Translations under genes and position numbers: made by a program
In this document: piece after piece, positions 20,777-30,663 of the stretch
Layout of the letters: every line of letters begins with the position of its first letter
Numbering within the stretch: position 1 is the first letter of the stretch
Notes under the pieces: generated by a model
What the model saw: the letters and a program-made list of their open reading frames with translations, nothing else
Databases searched by the model: none
Told to the model about the DNA's origin: nothing
From: Paragorgia papillata
Taxonomy: Eukaryota; Cnidaria; Anthozoa; Scleralcyonacea; Coralliidae
Assembly: GCA_035771165.1 (NCBI GenBank)
Contig: JAWNZC010000234.1
Location: 4,125,001 to 4,189,000 of the forward strand
DNA: 64,000 nucleotides
Direction of reading: 5' to 3'

Positions 20777-21790
20777 CTAAGTTAATCCGACACTGCTCCG
20801 GCTCATATTCCGATTATCCCTCTTCTTGCAGAAACAACGCCTCAGCAACCACTTCACACCTTCTCGGTAGTTTGTATTATAAGCTACGTAAATTATCGGG
20901 TTTAGACAAGGTGATAGATTGTATACACCGATCACAACTGCAACGACATCAGCATGAAGAGATCTCCACGTAAAAAGGATGGCATATGTCTGGACAACAA
21001 TGTAAGGAATCCGTGCAGCCATGAAAACCAGTGTGATTAACAACAGCATATTAGTGAGTTTCCTCTTGTTTGATATATCTTGCGGCTGTCCAGTTGTTTG
21101 GCTGCAAATAGTTTTCGATACATAAACACCTATAATTATCTTACCGTAGCAAAATGATATGACGACTACAGGAACGACAAAAGTTAGAGTGTACCAAGTG
21201 AGAAAGGATGCCCTGTACGCTTGTGCGGAAGCGGCTGCTTCCTGACTCTGTGTTACTTGTTTTGTGGCCGCGCACATAGTCATCGTTGTAGGAAACGCTA
21301 GAATGAGCGCACTTAGCCAAATCAGGCAGATCGCAATTTTTGCACACCGTCTGTTCAATCTTCGCTGTATTTTCATCGGGTTAACCAAAGCATTGTAGCG
21401 TTGAGTTGCTAACAGAGTCAGTGTAATCGACGAAATAGCAATGAAGAAAACCGATGATGCATACAAAACAGACTGGAATTCCTGTGTTGTAAAGATTTCC
21501 ATTAACAGCACAGCAATGATATTACAAGGTGTGTTGAAAAGAATGAAAATAAAGTCAGATACGGCAACACTGGACAGAAGTAAGTTGGTTGGATTTCGCA
21601 TTGGTTTGTTTTTCCAAACGACCAGAATAACCAGTAGATTACCGACTGCACCAAGTACACCCAAAAGAACGTAAAATCCTACAAGTGTAAATCCCAATTC
21701 TTTACTCACTGTCGTAAAGTAAAAGTAGTGTGTCTTGTTGTTTGCTGTCGTTGTGCTATTCAGCGTTGAGTTAAAACCGGTGATGTCCAT
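20777..21790 (-). CDS. rhodopsin-family (class A) GPCR, 337 aa, intronless
   Basis: A seven-helix plasma-membrane receptor; the ligand cannot be told from sequence, but it is peptide/amine-receptor-like. Short extracellular N-terminus with three NxS/T sites (FNST, LNST, NNKT). TM1 has GAVGNLLVILVV (N1.50), TM2 SVAVSDFIF (D2.50), TM3 ends in ATQRY, TM4 has the W in CLIWLSALI, TM5 VVPVVVISFCYGK, TM6 ends in ARIPY, TM7 SPCLNPIIYVAY with intact NPxxY, then helix 8 and RRCFC as likely palmitoylation site. Odd points: QRY replaces D/ERY, the usual Cys at 3.25 is absent (Q), and CWxP is lost apart from Pro. I chose the inner ATG (codon 35 of the longer frame, at 21790) because it aligns with the start of the 24.3-kb paralogue and gives the same length; an in-frame ATG at 21892 would add 34 residues with no homology. 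Confidence 0.88.
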   Translation of the reverse strand: MDITGFNSTLNSTTTANNKTHYFYFTTVSKELGFTLVGFYVLLGVLGAVGNLLVILVVWKNKPMRNPTNLLLSSVAVSDFIFILFNTPCNIIAVLLMEIFTTQEFQSVLYASSVFFIAISSITLTLLATQRYNALVNPMKIQRRLNRRCAKIAICLIWLSALILAFPTTMTMCAATKQVTQSQEAAASAQAYRASFLTWYTLTFVVPVVVISFCYGKIIIGVYVSKTICSQTTGQPQDISNKRKLTNMLLLITLVFMAARIPYIVVQTYAILFTWRSLHADVVAVVIGVYNLSPCLNPIIYVAYNTNYREGVKWLLRRCFCKKRDNRNMSRSSVGLT

Positions 21791-21835
21791 GGCTATATCC
21801 CTAAATGCTATGATTTTTCTTAATTTAAAAACCGC

Positions 21836-21858
21836 TTTTCGGCTATATATAGCCGATA
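21836..21858 (-). promoter_or_regulatory. palindromic TATA box upstream of the 20.8-kb GPCR
   Basis: The near-palindrome TCGGCTATATATAGCCGA contains TATATATA about 55 bp upstream of the chosen ATG on the minus strand, a suitable distance for a core promoter with a short 5' leader. This also supports starting at 21790, since the longer ORF would put the TATA box inside the coding sequence. Confidence 0.45.
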
Positions 21859-21959
21859 AAAGAGACGCATTAAGAAGCAAGTTTACGGTCATTAATTCAG
21901 ATCATCAACATTCAACATTCATTTACAGTCTAAGCCATAATTAAAATCTATATTGCTCT

Positions 21960-22335
21960 AATATAGTTTAATAAAGTGGACTGCATGTGTCACGCTATTT
22001 TTACCCAAATTTTTCTTATATTCAAATTCTGAGCTACAAAAATTAAAACTGTATATTGACTCAATAATGAAATAGGAGTTACCTAACAACTATGGAAGCC
22101 GATTTCTGAATATTTCAGACCAAGTTCTCACACAAATTCAGCTAAAGTTGATTTTTGTTTTGCCAAACAGAAATCAAGATGTCGAATTGCAATCCCTCTC
22201 AATCTCGCTCAATTATACCTCTGTGCAGGTTTCTAGGATCTCATTGTGTTTTTATTTATTTTTTTAAATCGTTATTGTGAGGTGTTGTGTGACTTTAGGA
22301 CAATTTGTGCCAGAATTGCTAAAAATAACGTGACC
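21960..22335 (+). repeat. dispersed repeat, second copy at 41.6-43.6 kb
   Basis: CAAATTCTGAGCTACAAAAA, TGAAATAGGAGTTACCTAAC, TCAGACCAAGTTCTCACACA, and CAATCCCTCTCAATCTCGCT all have diverged counterparts at 41650-41725 and 43390-43500. In the second copy two transposons are inserted between ACCT and GACCAAG, so this copy shows the empty sites. Function unknown. Confidence 0.7.
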
Positions 22336-22620
22336 ACAGCCTCTTTAAAGCGTTTTTTAAACGTCACTTAAAAAGTTACTGTTCATGACCCAATGTTTCA
22401 ACACTCTGATCTAGAGTCTTCATCAGAGTTAATCACTGTGAAGACAGGCCCAAATTTATATTCTCTAATATAGAACCAATGATGATAGGCTTCTATATAT
22501 ATAGGGACTCTAAGATTCTACCACGACGACAGCGATAAAAAAAAGAAACATGAAATTTAAAGAAGTCACGATTAACTGATTATTATATTTAATATTGGAG
22601 GTTAGTTTAACCCCAACCTA

Positions 22621-22960
22621 TACAGAGTGAATCAAAAAAAACTGATGCCTTTCATATTCAAATTAGCCGCATAGCGGCTGTAATTTGACAGAAGTTCCCT
22701 AAATATCTCATGGGTATACGAAGCATATCAAATAAGTGAACCCTAAATATCTCATGGGTATACGAAGCATATCAAATAAGTGAATATCAAATAAGTGAAC
22801 CTTATTTGATATGCTTCGTATACCCATGAGATATTTAGGGTTCACTTATTTGATATGCTTCGTATACCCATGAGATATTTAGGGAACTTCTGTCAAATTA
22901 CAGCCGCTATGCGGCTAATTTGAATATGAAAGGCATCAGGTTTTTTTTATTCACCCTGTA
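22621..22960. mobile_element. mariner-type palindromic MITE, 340 bp, TSD TA
   Basis: The ends read TACAGAGTGAATCAAAAAAA and, inverted, TACAGGGTGAATAAAAAAAA, flanked by TA on both sides. TA duplication with TACAGGGTG-type ends is typical of Tc1/mariner elements. The two arms are almost perfect inverted copies over about 150 bp. In the left arm the block CCTAAATATCTCATGGGTAT through AAATAAGTGAA is present twice, and a fragment a third time. Confidence 0.88.
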
Positions 22961-22962
22961 TA

Positions 22963-23437
22963 TTACCCAGGTAACCCCTTGGCGCCCGGGAATTTTTCCC
23001 TTGGCGAAGAAAATTGTCTCAGTGGCGTTAGCCAGAGTAAAACACTAAAGGCTGTATCGTTCCAAAAGAAACGACACATGAGTCGCGAATGGATTAATGA
23101 CTTCTTAAAGTTATGTAATTTTGAGCAACAGTTAATTCTTAATCTTGAGTTGACGTCGCCTTGCTTAAGCTCCCTTGTATGAAGGACGGAGGACGGTGTT
23201 GGGATTACTCTTGCGGGACTAAAAATTATTCATTCACTTTGCTTTCCAAAACTAATTATTTTGTTTATCGTCGACATAATAAACAAGACGTCTGGGTCAG
23301 GCGTTCACTCGATCGGACTACTGGCAAAACGCGTATCGAAGGCTGGATGTACTTAACACACTGTTCAACTTTTTATCCAACTCCAGAAGCGAAAGGGGCA
23401 AAGAACTATAACAACATGCCTCATGGCCTACTTAGAC
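22963..23437 (+). other. unassigned, two weak ORFs
   Basis: Short ORFs at 22979-23182 and 23161-23451 have plausible codons but no family I recognise. The end (23370-23437) matches, inverted, the dispersed repeat at 47.6-47.7 kb, so at least the C-terminal part of the second ORF is repeat-derived. Confidence 0.3.
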
Positions 23438-23545
23438 CCCATTTACACTAGAGCACGCACTGAAAAGTATCCGGATTCACATTGTTTTTTATTCCCATGA
23501 GGATGAAAAACAATGTGAATCCGGACTTTGCTCTAGTGTAAATGG
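23438..23545. mobile_element. 108-bp fold-back MITE
   Basis: CCCATTTACACTAGAGCA on the left and its complement on the right, with the inner pair TCCGGATTCACATTGTTTTT / AAAAACAATGTGAATCCGGA. It interrupts the dispersed repeat that is uninterrupted at 47.6 kb. Confidence 0.75.
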
Positions 23546-24300
23546 GCCTCAGTCACGGCGGCTGTACAACTCACCGGAGCATGAATACTAGCAGAAGTAC
23601 ATGTAAAATGTGCAAAAATGCAAAATCACGACGCCCAAAAAAAAAAGAAACCGGGCCGAAACCTAGACTCGGCTTACCACAGTAGCCCGAGCAATAAATA
23701 AAAAGTTCAATATTAAAAAAAAATGGGTCGACAGATATTTATCCAGCTGCTATACTTACATATAGCCGCGTCTCAACTTTATGACAAAAAGCGGCACTTT
23801 TGTCAATTGATTTTTTAATTTTAATACTCCCCAAAGTATCCCGTTTTTAATCTTATAGAGTTGACTTTCTACTATTTTCGAATTAAAAATATCATTAAAC
23901 ACTCTTTACGGGTACGGGCAAAGTAATGACGCACTGACATGAATTAGTCCATTTTAATGAAAATGTTGTGCAGTATAACATGTCAACTAACGTATTAGTG
24001 TTATTAAGACACAGACTATTATATCGTCTGAATGTTGGACTATTGATCTTACTGCTTTGTAAATATTTCATTTATAACATAACACTGAGCTAAGGCGTTA
24101 GATAGTGTCATGAAGACAAGACTATTTAACTGGACTATTAAACTTGCTGCTTTGTAAATATTTCATTTATAACATATATCAGCAGGAGTTACTCCGGATA
24201 CACAGGCAAGTCTTTCGCGCGGCGGGAAGGCTCAACTTGAAGTTTATTATCTCTCGTAAATTTCTTAACTAAAGAGTGTTTTACGAAAGTCATTAAGGAT
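23546..24300 (+). repeat. 5' region of the 24.3-kb GPCR gene
   Basis: The first part (23550-23690) belongs to a dispersed repeat also found at 19.33-19.41 kb and inverted at 47.5-47.7 kb. The remainder is shared only with 19.41-20.03 kb and runs up to the receptor ATG, so it is likely to contain the promoter. I see no clear TATA box within 100 bp of the ATG. Confidence 0.6.
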
Positions 24301-24304
24301 AGCC

Positions 24305-25318
24305 ATGAACATGACCAGTTTTAGCTCAACGCTGAGCACCACCACGACAGAAAACAACAGCAAAGGAATCCGGCCTCTCTACACTACGAACGACGCATTG
24401 AACTGCACACTGGTAGCAATGTACGCTCTTCTGGGTGTACTAGGTGCAGTCGGTAATCTACTGGTTATTCTAGCCGTTTGGAAAAACAAACCAATGCGAA
24501 ATCCAACGAACTTGCTACTGTCCAGTGTTGCTGTTTCTGACTTTATCTTCATGCTCATAAGTACACCTTGTTCTATCATTATTGTGCTAGCAATAGAAAC
24601 CTTCACAACACTGGAACGTAGTTTTATTATAACAACATACATTTCCTTCGCTACAATTTCATCAATAACACTGACCCTGTTAGCAACTCAACGCTACAAT
24701 GCTTTGGTTCACCCGATGAAAATACAGCGAAGATTGACCAAGCGGTGCGCAAAGATTGCGATCTGCGTGATTTGGATAAGCGTGTTCGTGCTAACGTCCC
24801 GTGCGTGTGTCGTGATGGAACTGGCAACAAAAACACCAGTAAGTTTTTACTTCATATACATTTCCGTTTGGTACACTGTGACTATTTTCGTTCCTATAGC
24901 CGTCATAGCATTTTGCTACGGGAAGATAATTACTGGTGTTTATGTAACGAAAAATATTTGCAGCCAAACAACTGGACAGCCGCAAGACATATCAAACAAG
25001 AAGAAGCTTACAAAGATGTTGTTGTTAATCACACTGGTCTTCGTGGTTGGACGGATTCCTATTGTAGTTCAGAAGATCTGCGCCGATTTTATGGAGACAA
25101 CTCCTAGTCCAGACTTCTATGCTGTATTGCGTTTTCTGTATAATCTATCACCTTGCTTAAACCCGATAGTTTACGTAGCCTACAATACGAACTACAGAGA
25201 CGGCGTGAGGAGGTTGCTGAGAAGTTGTTTCTGCAAGCTTAAGATGGGGAGTAATCCTAATTTGAGCCCGAGATCGCCGGGGGAAAATAGAGATAAACGT
25301 GATAATGACTCGTTCTGA
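24305..25318 (+). CDS. rhodopsin-family (class A) GPCR, 337 aa, intronless
   Basis: Paralogue of the gene at 20777-21790, in divergent orientation about 2.5 kb away, with the same length. N-terminus with NMT, NNS and NCT glycosylation sites; TM1 GAVGNLLVILAVWKNK; ICL1 PMRNPTNLLLSS; TM2 VAVSDFIFML; TM3 ISSITLTLLATQRY; ICL2 NALVHPMKIQRRL; TM4 ICVIWISVFVL; TM5 FVPIAVIAFCYGK; ICL3 CSQTTGQPQDISNKKKL (shared almost exactly with the paralogue); TM6 LITLVFVVGRIP; TM7 SPCLNPIVYVAYNTNYRDG; tail with RSCFCKLK and a polar end. QRY instead of DRY and Arg at the 3.25 position are shared oddities with the paralogue. The extracellular loops and N-terminus diverge most, which suggests different ligands. Ligand and pathway are unknown to me. 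Confidence 0.9.
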   Translation: MNMTSFSSTLSTTTTENNSKGIRPLYTTNDALNCTLVAMYALLGVLGAVGNLLVILAVWKNKPMRNPTNLLLSSVAVSDFIFMLISTPCSIIIVLAIETFTTLERSFIITTYISFATISSITLTLLATQRYNALVHPMKIQRRLTKRCAKIAICVIWISVFVLTSRACVVMELATKTPVSFYFIYISVWYTVTIFVPIAVIAFCYGKIITGVYVTKNICSQTTGQPQDISNKKKLTKMLLLITLVFVVGRIPIVVQKICADFMETTPSPDFYAVLRFLYNLSPCLNPIVYVAYNTNYRDGVRRLLRSCFCKLKMGSNPNLSPRSPGENRDKRDNDSF

Positions 25319-25554
25319 CTTGTCTAAAGGACATGTATTCCAAACATACCAATGTTTGTGTCCACTGAATCAAGTCGTCGAAGGCGCTATGAAAAATGAA
25401 ATTGTTTTAAGATTTCTTTTAAAATACCGTCTTGCACTCGGTCTTCGTTCTTCAAGATTCAGAAGCAACACAGTAAAGTGAACGAAGCTGTATATAAAGA
25501 TTGGCTTGGCAACTGTGGGCGGCGGGGCAATCTAGTTCCAGGCTATATATAAGG

Positions 25555-25925
25555 GAGGAATCTAGCTTAGTTTCTAGGCCTTCCTCGGTTAACACGTTTC
25601 GGAAGTGATCCAAACGGACCCGCTGGGGAAGGCAAAATTCGTAAACACTTTCACTTTACAGCTTGGTTGTTTATTGAGGAAGAATTGTGATATTATGATG
25701 ACCTAAGTGTCTCCCGACATTTACTTGCATAAAATAATACAAGCCTGCTCACCTCGAATCGACGAGGTTTCACTAGCCTAGCTTTGTTATCGCTAGCTTT
25801 CCTTCTGCAACCGCCAAAAGTTGAAAGTTAAACAGTTAAATTTTCATTTCGAGCTGCAATTGGAATATATTCCATAATTTCCCTATTTCGATCGCCAAGA
25901 TCTTTGGTAAAATCTTCGCAGACAT
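25555..25925. repeat. dispersed repeat, inverted relative to 59.11-59.46 kb
   Basis: TAGTTTCTAGGCCTTCCTCG at the left end, CGGAAGTGATCC, GTTTACGA/ TCGTAAACACTTTCACTT, TTGTTTATTGAGGAAGA and GGAATATATTCCATAATTTC are found in reverse complement at 59110-59460. Both copies are degenerate and without a gene. It could be the end of a larger element. Confidence 0.75.
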
Positions 25926-25999
25926 CCTTATGCTTATATACTGTCACTTCAGTGTTCTTTACTGTAGATTTATCAGATCCAAGGAACACTCGAAAGCCC

Positions 26000-27215
26000 A
26001 AAGGGTCATTCCATATGCAATGAACAAGGAAAAAATCAGAATGACACCCAATCATCTCCGATTTTGACCAAATTTGCACCAAGTGAAGGTATCAGTGAGA
26101 TATGAAAGCCTACCACACATTTTTCCAATATCTATTTTGGTTCCTGAGATATCGGCTTTTCAAATTTGCTCAAACTTACTGACGACAGTAACAAATTATA
26201 GGGAACTGTGTTTGGGGACAAATTATAGGGGACTGCGATTTGTGTTCTTGGGAAGGCTGGGGAGAGGCTGGAAACGAGAAGGCCTGGCAAAATTCACATA
26301 AAGGTCCTGCACAGAATCGTTTTGGGGTCATTCCATATCAATGCAACAAGGGCATGACACCCAATCTTCAATTCTCCGATTTTGAGCAAATTTGCACCAA
26401 GTGAAGGTATCAGTGAGATATGAAAGCCTACCAAATATTTTTCCAATATCTATTTTGTTTCCTGAAATATCGGCTTTTCACATTTGCTCCAAAATGACTC
26501 TCGTTCTATTTTAATCCGCCATTTCAAATTTCTGGTTAAGAAAAAAGCATGGCATTTCCTCTGTCATTTTCTGTCTTTTAATCCCAAGAGAATAAAAACT
26601 GGCATTTTACTATTTTAAGACATGGTAAATCAGAATACGATGTTAAAATCATCATTATTAGACTAGAAAATATCATATTCTGTGTTAAAATAGTAAAATG
26701 CCAGTTTTTATTCTCTTGGGATTAAAAGACAGAAAATGCCAGAGGAAATGCCATGCTTTTTTCTTAACCAGAAATTTGAAATGGCGGATTATAATAGAAC
26801 GAGAGTCATTTTGGAGCAAATGTGAAAAGCCAATATTTCAGGAAACAAAATAGATATTGGAAAAATATTTGGTAGGCTTTCAAATCTCACTGATACCTTC
26901 ACTTGGTGCAAATTTGGTCAAAATCGGAGAAGATTGGGTGTCATGCCCTTGTTGCATTGATATGGAATGACCCCAAAACGATTCTGTGCAGGACCTTTAT
27001 GCGAATTTTGCTAAGCCTTCTCGTTTCCAGCCTCTCCCCAGTCTTCCCAAGAACAGAAATCGACTCAATCTCGTACCCAGAGCCTGCGATCCTTTTGGTC
27101 TGTACCAAGGAACAGAGGCTCTGGGAAACTCCAATGAAAAAACCCAAATTAAATTGGGTTTTTGTTGCCAGTCCTCTGGTTCCAAGTTCCCTATAATTTG
27201 TTACTGTCATCGACG
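26000..27215. repeat. about 1-kb palindrome containing MITE termini
   Basis: Arms of more than 400 bp meet near 26650: for example GACAGTAACAAATTATAGGG, GGGAGAGGCTGGAAACGAGA-type sequence, GGGGTCATTCCATATCAATG and TTCTCTTGGGATTAAAAGAC all recur inverted on the other side. GGGTCATTCCATAT occurs also at 25984-26016 outside the symmetric part, and 26046-26175 is a direct partial copy of 26340-26480, so the structure grew by insertion and duplication. A short segment starting AATCTCGTACCCAGAGCC (27068-27180) is an insertion into the right arm and resembles the Mutator-like ends at 13.6 and 17.1 kb. Confidence 0.85.
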
Positions 27216-27367
27216 ATCTTTGGCTTGTTCGAAGACCAGGGAAAATATTTGTTTACCGATAAAGAATGGCCCAGTATGTTTTACAAACTCTTGACAAAGC
27301 GTTGCGATACAAATGTCTTTCTTATAGCTTTTCTCTAAATCGTCAACCGGACGATTTGAGGTGTTTT

Positions 27368-27416
27368 ATGTCCGCGTCCCCATCGGCCCTCGGCAGTGAT
27401 CGGCTCAGCCGCTCAG
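27368..27416 (+). CDS. candidate first coding exon (weak)
   Basis: ATG opens a 16-codon frame, MSASPSALGSDRLSRS, that runs into the splice donor CAG/GTAAGG at 27417. The local GC content is higher than around it, as expected near a transcription start. I cannot name the protein and see no second exon; the DNA that follows is filled by the nested transposons starting at 27836, which could lie in its intron. Confidence 0.25.
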
Positions 27417-28039
27417 GTAAGGAATTGTACTTTCTGTAAGAAATTTTGGCTAAACTACATCGACCTTGTATTCTCTAATATAATTTTTAAGTTCTGAGAC
27501 GAAACTGCGAAGAATTGCGAGACGAGTCAGACGATGGATGTTTGTTTGGCGACAAAGCGAGAATAATAATAGTTTTAACTTGTAAATTGTCGGGATTTTT
27601 GCTGTCTTGAATTATTTCATGTGTTCAGTTGTATTTTGGGTCTGTCGTGTATAATTACGTGCTACAGAACGTCGAGAAATCGATTAAACAAATTAGCAAC
27701 GTGCACATTATTTGAAATTTTAATTTTTCCATACCGAAATTAACGTTTTCTTTAATAACAGTAGTAATCAACACTTGAGATTAACCGAGAGAGTCCAACA
27801 CTCTGAATTGTGAACTTGTCAAATTAAGACAGTTAGACCCCGTTTACACGATGCTGGTACAATTTGAAAACGGATCAAAATCATGCCGGTGTGTTAAAGT
27901 CTTGCGTTTACACGATGCCGGTATAATATAATGACGGATTAGCATGTGACCATTCTCTTCCAATGAGAATTGAGAAGACTTTGTGAATACTGCTGACCTG
28001 AATACTATTTCCTCAACCTCCTTACTGTATTGTAGTTGG

Positions 28040-28135
28040 CAGTTTAGTATATAAATTGGTCCGAGCTTTGTTGAAATTATTCTTGATACATGTCGCACGA
28101 TGCCAGAAACAGTACTACGCGATATATAAGGCAAG
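28040..28135 (-). pseudogene. Harbinger transposase fragment 3 of 3
   Basis: The minus strand encodes ISRSTVSGIVRHVSRIIST followed by KLGPIYI, the helix-turn-helix-like segment that in Harbinger (HARBI1-like) transposases comes after the YRKVAN motif. The DDE catalytic core that should follow is missing; the sequence goes directly into the terminal region of the element. Thus the element was already deleted internally. Confidence 0.75.
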
Positions 28136-28745
28136 GTAAAAACTTTATTTACCTAGGGTTGCACTAAATAGCCAAAGGCTAATAAACTTGTGGCCCTCTA
28201 TGAAACTAATAATCACAAATACAATAAGATGGAATAAAAAGAATTACAAAAATACAAAAAATACAAATAAATAAGAATTATACAATAAAATGATTTAAAG
28301 ACTGCTGCTGATTAAAAAATTCATTCCACATATAGCATGCATGCTTAAAAGAGCGTAACGAAGAACTATTTCTTAACGAAAGTGGTAAACTGTTCCATAG
28401 TTGACAAGTTGTGGTGGTGAACGTTTTACCGCCTTTGGTTTGACGTTTAAAACTAGGACAAAGTAAATTAAATTTAGAGCATCTGGTTACTCTATTATGT
28501 TGATCACAATTTAGTTTTAGTAGTTCATTGAGATAAGAAGACAAATTATCCCGAGTTCTTTTATAAGCAATGGTACCCTTGGTTATTTTTGCATCTTCGT
28601 AGAACGGCAATAATTTTAGGCGATTAAATACTGGAACAGACGATGCCTGAGGATGGGCTTTTAGAATCACTCTTACTGCTCTTTTGGAGCTTCAAAAGTC
28701 TCCCCAAACAATGTTTGTCGCAACTGGACCAGATGACAAGCATTT
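28136..28745 (-). mobile_element. 5'-truncated LINE (L2/CR1-like RT C-terminus)
   Basis: On the minus strand, IWSSCDKHCLGRLLKLQK and then AVRVILKAHPQASSVPVFNR, RVTRCSKFNLLCP and LWNSLPLSLR are the typical C-terminal part of CR1/L2-type reverse transcriptase proteins. One frameshift occurs near 28680. The 3' UTR with AATAAATA-like words lies at 28140-28275. The 5' end is at about 28745, where the Harbinger transposase frame (GRYRKVANA) is interrupted; its continuation resumes at 28135. Confidence 0.82.
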
Positions 28746-28955
28746 GCAACCTTCCTATATCGACCTTCTTCAGATAAATAATAAAGGGTAATTATCTGCA
28801 ACTTGAGTTTCGACATCCAGGGTTTTCCTCAAATTTGTTTCCGTTTCTGTGAGGTAAGGCCTTAGTTCGTCACACAACTTTGTGAAAGTTGATTTCGACA
28901 TTCGAAAATTTTCGACAATATTTTTTTTTGAAATTTTCCCACCACAATGTTCTTC
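28746..28955 (-). pseudogene. Harbinger transposase fragment 2 of 3
   Basis: Minus strand: a WWENF segment, then ENFRMSKSTFTKLCDELRPY, TNLRKTLDVETQVA and YYLSEEGRYRKVANA. These are the ordered N-terminal motifs of HARBI1-like nucleases. Two frameshifts (one in an A-run at about 28920, one near 28795) break the frame. Its upstream end lies at 38143, beyond the fold-back element. Confidence 0.82.
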
Positions 28956-29029
28956 CTGGCAAGTAGATGACCCCCCCCCCCCTCCCCCCATCCAGAGACC
29001 AAAGGGATGCCGCCTCATTAATATTCAGC

Positions 29030-29245
29030 ATGACTCACTAATGACTCACACATGACTCACGCATGACTCACACATAACTCACGAATGACTCGCGCATGAC
29101 TCACGAATGACTCGCGCATGACTCACGAATGACTCGCGCATGACTCACACATGACTCACGAATGACTCGCGCATGACTCACGAATGACTCGCGCATGACT
29201 CACGAATGACTCACGAATGACGCACGCATGACTCACGCCTGTGAC
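29030..29245. repeat. 11-bp tandem array in left arm (mirror at 37.88-38.09 kb)
   Basis: Units GACTCACGAAT, GACTCGCGCAT and GACTCACACAT alternate, about 18 units. The right arm has the complementary array at 37890-38085 with a different number and order of variants, so the two arms have diverged in the array while matching closely around it. Confidence 0.9.
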
Positions 29246-30663
29246 ATGATTGGGCAAGATTGGATTATTAGAATTATTGCTAACTAAACCCTAGTTCATG
29301 AGCGAGGAAATTGTAGGAAGATAGAATGAGGAATCACTTCGAGAAGTCGTGAAAAGAACGATTTTAAGTGTCGAAATATCAACTAAAGGCAAAGCGATTT
29401 ATTACTTTGAAAGCGTTGCTAAGTTAACTGTAGTACAAACAGAGTAAGTCATCCTAGAATCACTGCTAACTAAACCTTTGTTTATAAGCGGGTAAATCGT
29501 AGGAAGATAGAATGAAGAATCACTTTAAGAAGTCATGAAAAGAACGATTTTCAATGTCGAAATATAAAGGCAAAGCGATTTATTACTTTGAAAACGTTGC
29601 TACGCTTTCTGTTACTAAGTGTGATATTTGCATATTTATTCTGAGTGCACGTGCAGGATACAAAAGAGAAACACACTAGGGGTCATTAAGGAGATTAAGC
29701 GCTTAGATTAAGACTTGCCTAAGTCTAGGCGAGAAGGTCATTAACAGTGTTACCATAGCAAGACAGCGTCGCGTCCTTCATTCGCCTCAGGCTCCTTTGG
29801 GACCCTCTACTGTTACTCAACCCCCCGGGTAATACGTCACAACCGATAGCTCTCCGACTAATTCCAGAAGATCGTCATCATCAAAAGATGCTCGACTTAA
29901 ATAAGTATTAGGAACCAAATTTTATTTATGCACTTTACCTTACTGATCGACAGTCAGCGGTTGTGGGGCATGTTATAATATTCAAACAGAATAAGTCATC
30001 CTAAAATCATTGCTTACTAAACCCTTGTTTATAAGTAAAAAAATCGTGAGAAGATAGAATGAGGAATCACTTTAAGCCGTATATAAGAAAACTTAAGATA
30101 GTGGGAGGAATCAATTCGAAAAGTCGTGAGTTAAGGGGTTTAAAGCGTATTAACACTGGCAAGTAATAACGTAATCTTGTATGTGAATATTATATTAGAT
30201 ATTTGGTTCGCTTTTGTGGTGTTTATACGTTTAAGAACTGTGCAAAGTTCATCAAGGTTCGCTTTGGATGATAACTCTTAGCGAGTTGTTACTCTAAATA
30301 TATTTTATTGTCGGAGTCTACTTCGGAATATTACAGAGCTTGGTTAAATAATTCGATGCTATGGTTTGGTAGTTTATAAAAAAATCAGACTCCTACGTGT
30401 AGAATACAAAGGAGAAAAGCCATTAGAAACTCATTAAATGTAACTAATGAGCAAAACACCCCGGATTTTCATATATGGTAGAATATTTAATTGTTTTGGT
30501 GGGTTAAAGGAGGATAAGAAGGGGCATGAGGAGGTATTGATGCGTGGGCATGTTCGGGCGTGAAGGTTATTAGCAGTGTTACCATAGCGAAACCGCCTGG
30601 GGTAAATCCCAAACACCCATGGGATACCCCAATCACCCATGCGATACACCCAATCACCCCTGG

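Noticed and set aside
21793..21892. Longer start for the 20.8-kb GPCR (34 extra residues)
   Set aside because: The paralogue starts at the inner ATG, the extension has no homology, and a TATA box lies within it.
23161..23451. 96-codon ORF upstream of the 24.3-kb GPCR
   Set aside because: Its C-terminal part is a dispersed repeat and a MITE end; the N-terminal part has no recognisable similarity.
29030..29245. CRISPR-like or regulatory array
   Set aside because: The 11-bp units are contiguous, without unique spacers, and mirrored in the other arm of a fold-back transposon.
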